Assembly (NCBI RefSeq): GCF_003337355.1
Contig: NZ_QPJW01000010.1
Span: 1-64,000, forward strand
Direction: 5' to 3'
From: Fontibacillus phaseoli
GTDB lineage: Bacteria > Bacillota > Bacilli > Paenibacillales > Paenibacillaceae
DNA length: 64,000 nucleotides
This document shows positions 26,815 to 35,045 of this stretch, one piece after another (positions within the stretch are counted from its first letter, which is position 1; each line of letters opens with the position of its first letter). Both the position numbers and the translations under genes were made by a program. The notes under the pieces are model-generated. The model did not search any database, had not been told where the DNA came from, and worked only from the letters and a program-made list of their open reading frames with translations.

Positions 26815-27504
26815 TTATTTCAGTAATCCGGCTTCCCGCAACAACCCGCAAACCACATCAACCTGGTACCGGACGCGTTCCACCTTGTCCAGGCTCCAGC
26901 AAGTTTCGACCGTAACCGCCCTTGATTTCAAAACTCGTGCGGCTGCCGTCCGGGATGAGCCGGGCAGTTCATGCAGTCGCAAATTGAAATGACGCGATTT
27001 CAGGGGAATCGTGAGGTTAAGGCTACGGATCAAATTTCGCAAAGCGGGCACAGCTCGGCTGCGCGGTTGGGTGATCAGCGTTTGTCCCAATGCTTTTGAA
27101 TTGCTCTGGGACAATCCGTTCGCTTCGTGCAAATCCAGATACCATGAGGGCTCCAGACGTTCTGCTAGTTGATAAAGGGCTGAAGCCAAGGGATGGCCCG
27201 CCTTTTTACCGGGTCCTCTCGGAAACGTCCGGTTCAAATCGGGAACGCCGCGAATTCTTTTACGGTAAGCGGTTTGATGAACGATCGGGACGATCACCAG
27301 CCTCCCTTTTTGAAGCACAAGTTCTCGGGAAGACAGCCTGTCGACCAGCTGTTTTGCGGCCTGAATGCTCGCCGTCTCATTTCCGTGAATCCCGGCTACC
27401 ACCATCACCGTCGGCCCCTTCCGCCTGGTTTGGAAATCATAATAAGGAGTAGCGTAAGACGACCCGGACGCCAACCCCTTTTTCTGAATCGGCACGAACC
27501 TCAC
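26815..27504 (-). CDS. M14-like zinc carboxypeptidase / succinylglutamate desuccinylase-type hydrolase
   Basis: A 229-residue protein with VMVVAGIHGNETASIQAAKQ near residue 32, whose H-x2-E forms part of the zinc site, and SWYLDLHEANG near 118, giving the third zinc His. This order matches the aspartoacylase/succinylglutamate desuccinylase subfamily of M14. It is shorter than most (about 300), with no signal peptide. Start shown has AGGTGAGG upstream. Substrate unknown; transcribed divergently from nothing obvious and followed head-on by the SDR gene. Confidence 0.8.
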   Translation of the reverse strand: MRFVPIQKKGLASGSSYATPYYDFQTRRKGPTVMVVAGIHGNETASIQAAKQLVDRLSSRELVLQKGRLVIVPIVHQTAYRKRIRGVPDLNRTFPRGPGKKAGHPLASALYQLAERLEPSWYLDLHEANGLSQSNSKALGQTLITQPRSRAVPALRNLIRSLNLTIPLKSRHFNLRLHELPGSSRTAAARVLKSRAVTVETCWSLDKVERVRYQVDVVCGLLREAGLLK

Positions 27505-28013
27505 CTCCGCTATTTTTCGTACCCCTTCGATTTATCTTTGGTTACTATCGTATTCCATTTTGCGTTAACAGCTTGGACCTCTACCCGGTCCTGTCCAAAA
27601 AGAGCGAATCTATGAACAAAATACCCCCTTGCTCCAAACTCCACCTCGCGCTGCCCCATTCAAAGTACAATAGTTACTCAACCCTTTGTACCTCGTCCCT
27701 AACCAATGTTACTCTTCACGGCCTTAATCCTGGGAACTAATCATTTGTGCCTGACTCATCAGTACCTTACGCCTCGCCGACCAATTAACTGGATTTCCTC
27801 CAGATAATTTTCCATTAGTATCCCCTTTGACTTAAATAAATGGAAAAACTACATCTATCAACGCAGGTTATCGGCCTCACAAGCATATTCGGCTAAATTA
27901 ACTGGAGGTTTTCCAGTTAATTTGTGTACCACACACTTTTGCGGATAATTAGCTGTAGGTATTCCAGTTAGTTAATAATTTCTTCAATGGCAGCTCTGAC
28001 CAGTAACAAAGTA
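27505..28013. other. intergenic region with repeat element copy 3
   Basis: About 500 nt with no gene. 27650-27780 is a degenerate tract with roughly 18-nt periodicity (recurring TTACTC/GTACC-like blocks), followed by the four-unit element at 27785-27971. Confidence 0.6.
27785..27971. repeat. four-unit inverted intergenic element, copy 3 (different unit sequence)
   Basis: Four 23-nt units: direct at 27785-27807 and 27836-27858, inverted at 27898-27920 and 27949-27971. Starts are 51, 62 and 51 nt apart with spacers of 28, 39 and 28 nt. Units read TTAACTGGA...CCAGTTAA; the third is a near-perfect palindrome (TTAACTGGA with TCCAGTTAA, 12-bp arms including flanks). The sequence differs from the CTAACGGACAC units of the other two copies, but unit length, orientation and spacing are the same. 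Confidence 0.8.
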
Positions 28014-28043
28014 AAACCGCCGGAGAAATTTCTCCGACGGTTT
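28014..28043. terminator. terminator after the PAP2 gene
   Basis: AAACCG and CGGAGAAA pair with TTTCTCCG and CGGTTT in a long hairpin 35 nt beyond the PAP2 stop codon on the minus strand. Confidence 0.65.
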
Positions 28044-28078
28044 CTTATCCACCAACGCCAAAGCGCTAAGGTTATATT

Positions 28079-28711
28079 TCATTGCACTATAAAGCGTTTA
28101 TACAACCAAATGGAGCATGAGAGCCAGAATCCCCCTGCAAAGTAAGCCCCGAGCACATCGCTTGGGTAATGCACGCCAAGGTAAATTCTGCTCAAGCCGA
28201 TGGTGACAATGAACATAAGGCTGAGCAAGATTAGTATAAACCGTCTTTTCCTGCCGGGAAGATGCCGCCAAAGCAAATAGGCAAGCGTTCCGTAAAGACA
28301 AAAAGCTACCATTGAATGCCCGCTTGGAAAACTGTAGCCGGTCACCTCAATCAAACGGTGAAACGTTGGACGTTCCCGGATAAAACAGATTTTGAGCAAA
28401 CTGTTAAGGATCGCAGAACCAAGCATCGTGCAACACAAAAGCAGCAGTTCTCTGCGATGCCCCAACACTCCGTATAAAAAAGTCATGGCAATGAGGGTAA
28501 TCAAGGCTACCGATGTTCCATTGCCGATGCTAGTAAAAAACTCCATAACTCCGGTTAGACCCGGTGCTTCCCTCCCCTGAACGGCATCGATCAAAGTCCG
28601 ATCGAACTGGCTTATCTGGCCGCTTTGCACGGCAACAGCAATTACGGTGAATGCAACTGCACATATCAGCCCGGTAATCGCTGTAATAGGCATGGATCTA
28701 CTGGATTTCAT
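28079..28711 (-). CDS. PAP2-family membrane phosphatase
   Basis: A 210-residue integral membrane protein with about six transmembrane helices. The phosphatase signature is KICFIRERPTFHR (motif 1), SFPSGHSMVAF (motif 2) and SRIYLGVHYPSDVLGAY (motif 3, with the catalytic His and Asp). Relatives dephosphorylate undecaprenyl pyrophosphate or phosphatidyl-glycerol phosphate; some confer bacitracin tolerance. The N-terminus is a membrane anchor (ITGLICAVAFTVIAVAV). GGTGGGG precedes ATG. Confidence 0.92.
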   Translation of the reverse strand: MKSSRSMPITAITGLICAVAFTVIAVAVQSGQISQFDRTLIDAVQGREAPGLTGVMEFFTSIGNGTSVALITLIAMTFLYGVLGHRRELLLLCCTMLGSAILNSLLKICFIRERPTFHRLIEVTGYSFPSGHSMVAFCLYGTLAYLLWRHLPGRKRRFILILLSLMFIVTIGLSRIYLGVHYPSDVLGAYFAGGFWLSCSIWLYKRFIVQ

Positions 28712-28723
28712 CTTCTACCCCAC

Positions 28724-28848
28724 CTAGGCTCCAAAGGAACGAAGAAAACCGGCCGCCTGCTCCCGCTCAATACGAAAGTCTTTAAGATCCAGTGTGCGTA
28801 TATTGCGTCCTCTACTCCTTCATAATGCTGGTCATCATACTGAAACAT
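28724..28848 (-). pseudogene. possible small gene with a frameshift, upstream of the PAP2 gene
   Basis: From ATG at 28848 the minus strand reads MFQYDDQHYEGVEDAIYAHW, then ILK, and in the next frame DFRIEREQAAGFLRSFGA ending at TAG (28724). Loss of one G at the ILK/D junction would explain the break. Read without shifting, the frame ends at 28708, overlapping the PAP2 start as ATGA, but with an unlikely basic tail. GAGAGGA lies upstream. Function unknown; could also be chance. Confidence 0.3.
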
Positions 28849-29017
28849 TATTTTCTTAATCCTCTCTGCCGATGTAGACAAGTATTCGTCTTATGAGTAT
28901 AACCCTTTGAAATCACATCTTCCAAATTTTACGCTTGGTTTCAACTCTTGCTGCAAATCGGAACCGGGGTGAAAAAGGAGTTCCAACACGGAAGGTGATC
29001 AAGAGAACCCACAAAAA

Positions 29018-29056
29018 AATAAGGCATACGGTGCACAGCACCGCAGCCTTATAGTC
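29018..29056 (-). terminator. terminator after the MFS gene
   Basis: On the minus strand AAGGC...GCGGTGC pairs with GCACCG...GCCTT, followed by ATTTTTTTG. It lies 28 nt after the MFS stop codon. Confidence 0.85.
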
Positions 29057-29083
29057 ACATCTCAGCCAATACGGATGACTTTC

Positions 29084-30343
29084 CTAAAGTCGCGGAGGAA
29101 AATCCGCCTCTGTTTTCCCCTTATTCTTATAGCGGGAAAGCAGATAGATAGACAAATATAATACGATAAACAACACCATAAAACCTGCGGAATATAAATA
29201 CATCTGCGCATAGTTCGTGGCGGATGCGATGGCACCGAGAATGATTGCGCCGATAGCAACACCAAAGTCGGTGGAATTATAAAACATACTGTTCGCGGCT
29301 CCATATTGTTCCGGTGAGGATGTACGCAACATCCATGCCTGTATCGTCGGCTGAATCGCTCCGAAGCCGAGCCCGTACAACAAAGCCGAAACCACGAGCA
29401 TCGGCAGCGTTGCAGCAAAGGAAAGCACCGTCATGCTGACAACAACCAGCAACGCCGCCGGGATCAATACCGCGGCATGTCCCCGGCGGTCGAACACCCG
29501 TCCGGAGATCGGACGGATAATAATGATCGTTACCGCATTGAAGAGGAAAAACAAACCAACCTGTTCCAAATGAACGAATTCGCCGAACAAAGCGATAAAA
29601 CTGAGCAACCCGCTGTATGTGATCGACAGAACCATGTTTAACAATGCCGGGAACAACAGCTTGCGGTTGAAGGGTGTGCGAGAGATCGGGTTTGACGTTC
29701 CGCCTTTCAAATTTTCGCGAGAAACCACCTTTGCCGCTCCCTCTCCATTATTGATTCGCGTTGCGCGCGGTATGGAGCGTGTCAGTATAAGAATCGGAAG
29801 AATCACGATGACGGTGACAGTCCCGATTATAGTGAGCGTGCCAAAACCGGACTGCTTCATCACATTCAATCCGATCATCGGGCCGATCGACATGGCCAGA
29901 CTTGAAGACAGACCAAAGTACCCGATTCCTTCCCCCATACGCCGAAGCGGGATGATTTGCGATACAAGGGTCGGAAGGATCGTACTCGCGATCCCGAACC
30001 CGACGCCGTACCCTGCCCGCATGATTAACAGCGTTCCAACCGATCCGGCAAAAACATAGATACCGGTCGTAACGGCTGCAATAATCAATCCGGTGAATAT
30101 CAGCACATTGCGTGAGTATTTTTTCAATAAAGCTGCTGTCAGAAAACGAGTAAGTATAGCTGAGATGGCAAAGACGCTGGTAACCAGACTGACTTGCAGA
30201 TCTCCGGCTTGAAACTGATTTTTGACGTAAGCCGGAAAAGACGACAACAACATTTGCAAATTTAAAAACAATAAAAACGAACAAAGCGTTAGTGAAATAA
30301 ACGACTTTGTCCAAAGCGCTCCCTTATGTTCTTCTTGATGCAT
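29084..30343 (-). CDS. MFS drug-efflux-type transporter
   Basis: A 419-residue membrane protein with 12 predicted transmembrane helices. The MFS loop-2/3 region reads TRFLTAALLKKYSRNVLIFTG and the second-half counterpart RPISGRVFDRRGHAAVLIPA, the latter a good copy of the G-x3-D-R-x-G-R-R motif. The family is typically a proton antiporter of drugs or sugars. A marR gene starts 30 nt upstream on the same strand, which strongly suggests a MarR-controlled efflux operon. Confidence 0.9.
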   Translation of the reverse strand: MHQEEHKGALWTKSFISLTLCSFLLFLNLQMLLSSFPAYVKNQFQAGDLQVSLVTSVFAISAILTRFLTAALLKKYSRNVLIFTGLIIAAVTTGIYVFAGSVGTLLIMRAGYGVGFGIASTILPTLVSQIIPLRRMGEGIGYFGLSSSLAMSIGPMIGLNVMKQSGFGTLTIIGTVTVIVILPILILTRSIPRATRINNGEGAAKVVSRENLKGGTSNPISRTPFNRKLLFPALLNMVLSITYSGLLSFIALFGEFVHLEQVGLFFLFNAVTIIIIRPISGRVFDRRGHAAVLIPAALLVVVSMTVLSFAATLPMLVVSALLYGLGFGAIQPTIQAWMLRTSSPEQYGAANSMFYNSTDFGVAIGAIILGAIASATNYAQMYLYSAGFMVLFIVLYLSIYLLSRYKNKGKTEADFPPRL

Positions 30344-30373
30344 AATTTTTCTCCCATCCTACTCTGTTCTTTT

Positions 30374-30829
30374 CTATTCTTTATTATCTATAATCTCACT
30401 GACATGATCGTTAATTCGCAAGAGCAGCTCGGTAAGCAGGGCATACTCTTCTCCGGTTAAACAGGATTTGACTTCTTCGGTTACTCCCTCCTCGATCCGC
30501 ATCGTTTCGCGAATCAACGATTTTCCCCGTTCCGTACTGTAGACCAGAAAAGACCTCCGGTCCTGCAAGCCCGTTTGTTTGTACACCAAACCCTTGCTTT
30601 CCAGATGATCCAGAATTCGCGTCGTTGTCGGCTTGTCCTTTCCGGTTCGTGCCGCTATTTCGCGTTGTATCATGCCTTCGGAGCGATCGATCTGGTGCAG
30701 TACCGACCATTGTTCCGGCGTAATGTCATATGCTTTCAACCCTTTTTGTAAAAGGGATGCGATTTTCCGGTAAGTTACCCCCATAATAAACCCGATGGCT
30801 AAACTCTTGTCTTGATCTTCTGTGGTCAT
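30374..30829 (-). CDS. MarR-family repressor
   Basis: A 151-residue winged-helix regulator: YDITPEQWSVLHQIDRSEGM, then IQREIAARTGKDKPTTTRIL (helix-turn-helix) and the wing QTGLQDRRSFLVYSTERG with the conserved D-x-R. ATG at 30829 is chosen over 30868 because the upstream start lies beyond the operator-overlapped promoter. It likely represses itself and the downstream MFS gene by binding the palindrome at 30856-30869. Confidence 0.9.
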   Translation of the reverse strand: MTTEDQDKSLAIGFIMGVTYRKIASLLQKGLKAYDITPEQWSVLHQIDRSEGMIQREIAARTGKDKPTTTRILDHLESKGLVYKQTGLQDRRSFLVYSTERGKSLIRETMRIEEGVTEEVKSCLTGEEYALLTELLLRINDHVSEIIDNKE

Positions 30830-30855
30830 GAATCCTAATCCTCTCTTTTCTATTG

Positions 30856-30896
30856 GTTGTTCAAACAACTATATCTAAAACAACTAAATATGTCAA
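30856..30896 (-). promoter_or_regulatory. marR promoter overlapped by a palindromic operator
   Basis: -35 TTGACA (30891-30896) and -10 TATAGT (30868-30873) with 17-bp spacing on the minus strand. GTTGTT-TG-AACAAC (30856-30869), a perfect 6-bp inverted repeat, overlaps the -10 and start region; another TTGTTTTAG half-site lies in the spacer. This is the expected position for MarR autorepression. Confidence 0.78.
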
Positions 30897-30970
30897 GACG
30901 GTGAAAACAAGCCGCTATTTAAGATGAATTGTTTTCCATGCTTTCAAACAATGAGAATTTAAACATGAAT

Positions 30971-30998
30971 AGCCCGCCTCGGCTCCGTCCCGGGCGGG
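30971..30998 (-). terminator. possible terminator after the thioesterase gene
   Basis: GCCCGCC pairs with GGCGGGC around a 14-nt loop 14 nt beyond the stop codon on the minus strand. The T tail is weak (TATTCATG), so termination may be partial. Confidence 0.45.
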
Positions 30999-31011
30999 CA
31001 TTTACAGATGA

Positions 31012-31428
31012 TCAGAGCACTCGAAACGTTCCCGTTCCGAAGGCGCAAAGCGTTCCGTCCTCCAGACGGGCGAATGCTTGGGCGGTAATCGACTTGTGCG
31101 AAAGGTGAACAAGTTCCGCCGTCACTAGAAGACGGCCCTGACTGGCTTTGGTGACATAATTCAGATTCAGGTTCGTCGTCACTACGCTGGCTTCGGGTTT
31201 GGCGATCATCGCGAGCAGACCCATGGCCGAGTCGATGATCGTCGCATGTACTCCGCCATGTAAAATACCGATCAAGTTCAGGTGAAGCGGTTGGATTTCA
31301 AGGGAGACAACGACCTGGCGATCGCTCACCGACTCAATAGTACAGCCCAGCACATCCCAGAAGGTTCCCTTCGCTGCTTCATTCCACTGCTCCCACTTCG
31401 GATGCATCTTAAATGAATTCGTTTCCAT
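31012..31428 (-). CDS. PaaI-type hotdog-fold acyl-CoA thioesterase
   Basis: A 138-residue hotdog protein: LHLNLIGILHGGVHATIIDSA carries the conserved H-G-G motif and the Asp/Ser pair of PaaI-like thioesterases, and the SVVTTNLNLNYVTKASQGRL strand follows. These enzymes hydrolyse acyl-CoA esters in the cytosol, releasing CoA. It is the last gene of the minus-strand fad cluster, 59 nt after fadD, and could relieve CoA trapping during fatty-acid breakdown. A FadR-like imperfect palindrome (31442-31459) lies just upstream. Confidence 0.88.
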   Translation of the reverse strand: METNSFKMHPKWEQWNEAAKGTFWDVLGCTIESVSDRQVVVSLEIQPLHLNLIGILHGGVHATIIDSAMGLLAMIAKPEASVVTTNLNLNYVTKASQGRLLVTAELVHLSHKSITAQAFARLEDGTLCAFGTGTFRVL

Positions 31429-31487
31429 AATTTCAACCTCCTAACCGATTACTCATTCGGGGTAGGCACTTTCCTTGTCATCGTCCA

Positions 31488-33179
31488 TTATGCTCCCGGT
31501 TCGTTAGGGCTTCGCCCCATTTCTTCTTCAATCAGCTTACGGCGCAGCACTTTGCCCGCGAGGGTTTTAGGAAGGCTGGCCCTGAATTCGTACACCTTCG
31601 GAACTTTATAAGCAGCAAGCTTCTCCTTGCACCAGCGTTTCAAATCCTCGGCATCCGGCTTGGATCCCGCTCTCGGCACAATATAAGCTTTCACCGTTTC
31701 CCCGCGGTAAGGATCAAAAATTCCGGCCACAATGGCCTCTTCCACATCGGGATGCTCGAAGAGCACCTCCTCCACTTCCCGCGGATAAATATTGTAGCCG
31801 CCTGCGATGATGAGATCCTTTCGGCGGTCCAGAATGTAAAAGAACCCGTCCTCATCCATCCTCCCCAGATCCCCCGTCAAAAGCCAGCCCTCTTTCAGAC
31901 ATTTGTAGGTCTCTTCAGGCTGATTCCAATAGCCCCTCATCACCTGAGGGCCTTTTACCGCAAGCTCGCCGATTTCGCCGACCGGAACTTCCTCCAAAGT
32001 ATCCGGCTGCACGATTTTAGCCTCGGTATCTGGAAACGGAATGCCGATCGAGCCGGTTTTCCGCTTCTCCCAAATATTGTTGGCATGCGTCACCGGCGAA
32101 GCTTCGGTTAATCCGTAGCCTTCGATCAGCTTCCCGCCGGTCAGCGACTCAAACCGGGTTTGCACCTCGAGGGGCAGCGATGCCGCTCCGCTGATGCATA
32201 CATTAATGGAAGACAGATCGTATCCGTTGATTTCGGGATGGTTGATTATCGCCACATACATGGTCGGTGCGCCCGGAAAAACGGTAGGCTGCTTCTTATG
32301 GATCGTCTTCAGCACCTGGTTGATTTCAAACCGGGGAACAAGGACCAGCGTACCTCCCAGCGCAACCGCCTGGTTCAGCAAGACGGTCAGCCCGAATACG
32401 TGAAAAAAGGGCAGAGCGGCCATGTACCGCTCCTTGCCTATCCGTGAGCGGTAGAACCACAACTTTGTTTGCAGCGTATTGGCGACCAGATTGCTGTGGG
32501 TCAGCATGACTCCCTTGGCAAAACCGGTCGTTCCTCCGGTATATTGCAGCAGCGCAAGATCTTCATCCGGGTTCACTTGGACCTGAACGGGTACCGTAGA
32601 GGAACGCTTCAGCAAATCTTGAAAAGAAAGCACCCGATCCGTGTAAGTCACCTTAGCTGCCATGCCTTCTTTTTTAGCCTTAATGGGGTACAACAGGTTT
32701 TTCGGAAACGGCAACGCATCCTTAATTGAAGTAACGATGATGAATTCCAAGGGCTGCGAACCCATGGATTGTTGCACCCTTTGCACAAGTACATCCAGCG
32801 TAATAACGATGCGCGCCCCCGCATCCTTCAGCTGATGCTCCAATTCCCGCGGCATGTAAAGCGGATTGGTCATCACTACGATGCCGCCCATCAGTAAGGT
32901 GCCGTAGTAAGCGATCACCGCTTGAGGACAGTTCGGGAGCATGATCGCCACCCGGTCCCCTTTGCCTATCCCGAGCCGCTGCAGCGCATCGGCAAACCGG
33001 TAACTTTTCTCCAGAAGCTCGGCATAGGTCGTCTTTTTCCCCAAAAAATCAAGCGCCTCCACCTCCGGATATTGCGCTGCGGTATGAACGAGAAACTGGG
33101 CTAAATTTTGCTTCGGATATTCATGGGTCGGTGGTACTTCGGCAGGATAATGTTTTAACCATGGCTTGTTGGATAACAT
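31488..33179 (-). CDS. fadD: long-chain fatty-acid--CoA ligase
   Basis: A 563-residue adenylate-forming enzyme that activates fatty acids to acyl-CoA with ATP. Key motifs: LLQYTGGTTGFAKGVMLTHS (P-loop-like AMP motif), YGLTEASPV, GELAVKGPQVMRGYWNQPEE, TGDLGRMDEDGFFYILDRRK (ATP/hinge motif) and PKTLAGKVLRRKL with the catalytic Lys. Close in length to B. subtilis LcfA. ATG at 33179 follows GGGAGGAAAGG; the upstream start at 33233 would overlap the dehydrogenase gene. Part of the fad operon. Confidence 0.95.
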   Translation of the reverse strand: MLSNKPWLKHYPAEVPPTHEYPKQNLAQFLVHTAAQYPEVEALDFLGKKTTYAELLEKSYRFADALQRLGIGKGDRVAIMLPNCPQAVIAYYGTLLMGGIVVMTNPLYMPRELEHQLKDAGARIVITLDVLVQRVQQSMGSQPLEFIIVTSIKDALPFPKNLLYPIKAKKEGMAAKVTYTDRVLSFQDLLKRSSTVPVQVQVNPDEDLALLQYTGGTTGFAKGVMLTHSNLVANTLQTKLWFYRSRIGKERYMAALPFFHVFGLTVLLNQAVALGGTLVLVPRFEINQVLKTIHKKQPTVFPGAPTMYVAIINHPEINGYDLSSINVCISGAASLPLEVQTRFESLTGGKLIEGYGLTEASPVTHANNIWEKRKTGSIGIPFPDTEAKIVQPDTLEEVPVGEIGELAVKGPQVMRGYWNQPEETYKCLKEGWLLTGDLGRMDEDGFFYILDRRKDLIIAGGYNIYPREVEEVLFEHPDVEEAIVAGIFDPYRGETVKAYIVPRAGSKPDAEDLKRWCKEKLAAYKVPKVYEFRASLPKTLAGKVLRRKLIEEEMGRSPNEPGA

Positions 33180-33207
33180 CGCCTTTCCTCCCATCCGATC
33201 AGCTTCA

Positions 33208-34992
33208 CTACACCACGTATTTCTCTCCTTCAATCACTTTGGCCGCGATTTGGCGCTTTAATTCCAGCGTATTGACGGCGGGGCGTTTCGCAAGCTTCTT
33301 GAGGACGGACAACTGCGTCCGCAGCGTATCTCCGGTTTCCATCGTCGCCAGCACCTCTTTCGCCCACGATTCGATCAAGCCAAACTGCTCATGGATAAAT
33401 GACGTCGTCATCGCAATCGCGGTCCCGGCTTTGCCTTCTCCTGAGCGGTCCATCATTTTCCGGGTACGGAAGAGAGCGCTTTCCATCGCAAAAATCGAAA
33501 TCATGATATCGGCCAAGTGGCTCAATACTTCCTGTTCCCGCTCCAGATGCAACTGATATTTCTGTACGGCCTGCGCGCCGGCCATCAGGAAAATTTTCTT
33601 TGCCATGGCCAGCAAATGGGCTTCTTGTTCCAGAGTAGCCTCAAATTCCTTCGATGGCATCGGCTCCATGAGCTCCGACTGCAGCTTCATCGCCTTTTGC
33701 ATCAGCGGCAATTCGCCCTTCATCGCCCGCTTGACCAGCGTACCGGGAATCAGCAGCCGGTTAATTTCATTCGTGCCTTCAAAGATCCGGTTAATCCGCG
33801 AATCGCGGTAGATCCGTTCGATCCGGTACTCCTGAATAAAACCGTAACCGCCGTGGATTTGAACGCCTTCATCCACCACGAAATCAAGAGCCTCCGAACC
33901 GAACACCTTGTTGATCGAACATTCCAACTGATATTCCGCGATTGCTTTGGCTGACTGGTAACCGACATCCTCACCGCTGTGATCCACCTCGGCGAGACCG
34001 ACGTCAAACAACCCCGCAGTCCGGTATACCATGCTTTCCAGCACAAACGTACGGATGTTCATCTCCGCCAGCTTCTTGCCGATCAGCGGGAAAGACGATA
34101 TCTTGCGGCCGAATTGGGTTCGTTCATTAGCATAAGCGGCGCTCAGCTCAATGGCATCCTTCGCCGCCCCTACGCATCCGGCAGCCAATTTGAAGCGCCC
34201 AATGTTCAGGATATTGAATGCGATCAAATGACCTTTGCCGACTTCCCATAACAAGTTCTCGACAGGCACATGGACATCCTCCAGAATCAGCGGACAGGTG
34301 GAAGAGCCTTTGATTCCCATTTTTTTCTCTTCCGGTCCGATGCTGACGCCCTGCATTTCCCGCTCAACGATGAACGTGCTGAAATCTTTGCCGTCCACCT
34401 TGGCATACACGATAAAAATGTCGGCAAAGCCCGCATTCGTAATAAACTGCTTCGTGCCGTTCAGCACAAAATGGGTGCCGTCCTCCGACAGCTTCGCCGT
34501 CGTCTTGGCGCCGAGCGCATCCGAACCGGAAGACGGTTCGGTCAGGCAATAGGCCGCGATTTTTTCACCGGTCGAGAGGCTCGGTAAATATTTTTGCTTC
34601 TGCGCCTCGGTGCCGAAATAAACAATCGGCAGCGTTCCGATCCCGACATGGGCGCCAAAGGAGAGCGCAAACGAGGAAGCCTTTGTCAGCTTCTCGTTAA
34701 TGAGTGTCGTGCTCACTTTGTCGAGCCCCATCCCGCCGTAAGCTTCGGGGACATCGGCTCCAAGCAGTCCCAGATCGCCTGCTTTCCGCAGGAGGTCCAC
34801 GGTCAAGCCGTAATTCAGCTTCTCCACCTCTTCGTCGCGGGGAGCCACTTCGCCTTCCACGAACTGCTCCGTCGTCTCGGCGATCATCCGCTGTTCTTCG
34901 CTGAAATCCTCCGGCGTCACGATTCCCCGGTAGTCCACATCCTCAATCACAAAACTTCCGCCAAGCACCTTATCCATCGTTTCATGACTCAT
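33208..34992 (-). CDS. fadE: acyl-CoA dehydrogenase (FadE type)
   Basis: A 594-residue flavoenzyme for the first oxidation of acyl-CoA. The dehydrogenase core includes YCLTEPSSGSDALGAKTTA (FAD/substrate motif), GIKGSSTCPLILEDVHVPVE, and GGYGFIQEYRIERIYRDSRI with IFEGTNEINR, where the conserved Glu is the catalytic base. A further 170-residue helical C-terminal domain matches the long B. subtilis FadE/YusJ class. ATG at 34992 has AGGAGAGG upstream. 53 nt follow the fadA stop; electrons go to EtfAB. Confidence 0.94.
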   Translation of the reverse strand: MSHETMDKVLGGSFVIEDVDYRGIVTPEDFSEEQRMIAETTEQFVEGEVAPRDEEVEKLNYGLTVDLLRKAGDLGLLGADVPEAYGGMGLDKVSTTLINEKLTKASSFALSFGAHVGIGTLPIVYFGTEAQKQKYLPSLSTGEKIAAYCLTEPSSGSDALGAKTTAKLSEDGTHFVLNGTKQFITNAGFADIFIVYAKVDGKDFSTFIVEREMQGVSIGPEEKKMGIKGSSTCPLILEDVHVPVENLLWEVGKGHLIAFNILNIGRFKLAAGCVGAAKDAIELSAAYANERTQFGRKISSFPLIGKKLAEMNIRTFVLESMVYRTAGLFDVGLAEVDHSGEDVGYQSAKAIAEYQLECSINKVFGSEALDFVVDEGVQIHGGYGFIQEYRIERIYRDSRINRIFEGTNEINRLLIPGTLVKRAMKGELPLMQKAMKLQSELMEPMPSKEFEATLEQEAHLLAMAKKIFLMAGAQAVQKYQLHLEREQEVLSHLADIMISIFAMESALFRTRKMMDRSGEGKAGTAIAMTTSFIHEQFGLIESWAKEVLATMETGDTLRTQLSVLKKLAKRPAVNTLELKRQIAAKVIEGEKYVV

Positions 34993-35045
34993 TTGTGATC
35001 CTCTCCTTTTGCGATTTTTCAATACCCCACACGTCACGGACAAAG

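Noticed and set aside
27090..27615. 120- and 140-residue plus-strand frames
   Set aside because: Antisense to the M14-like gene, which has recognisable zinc motifs; no ribosome binding sites.
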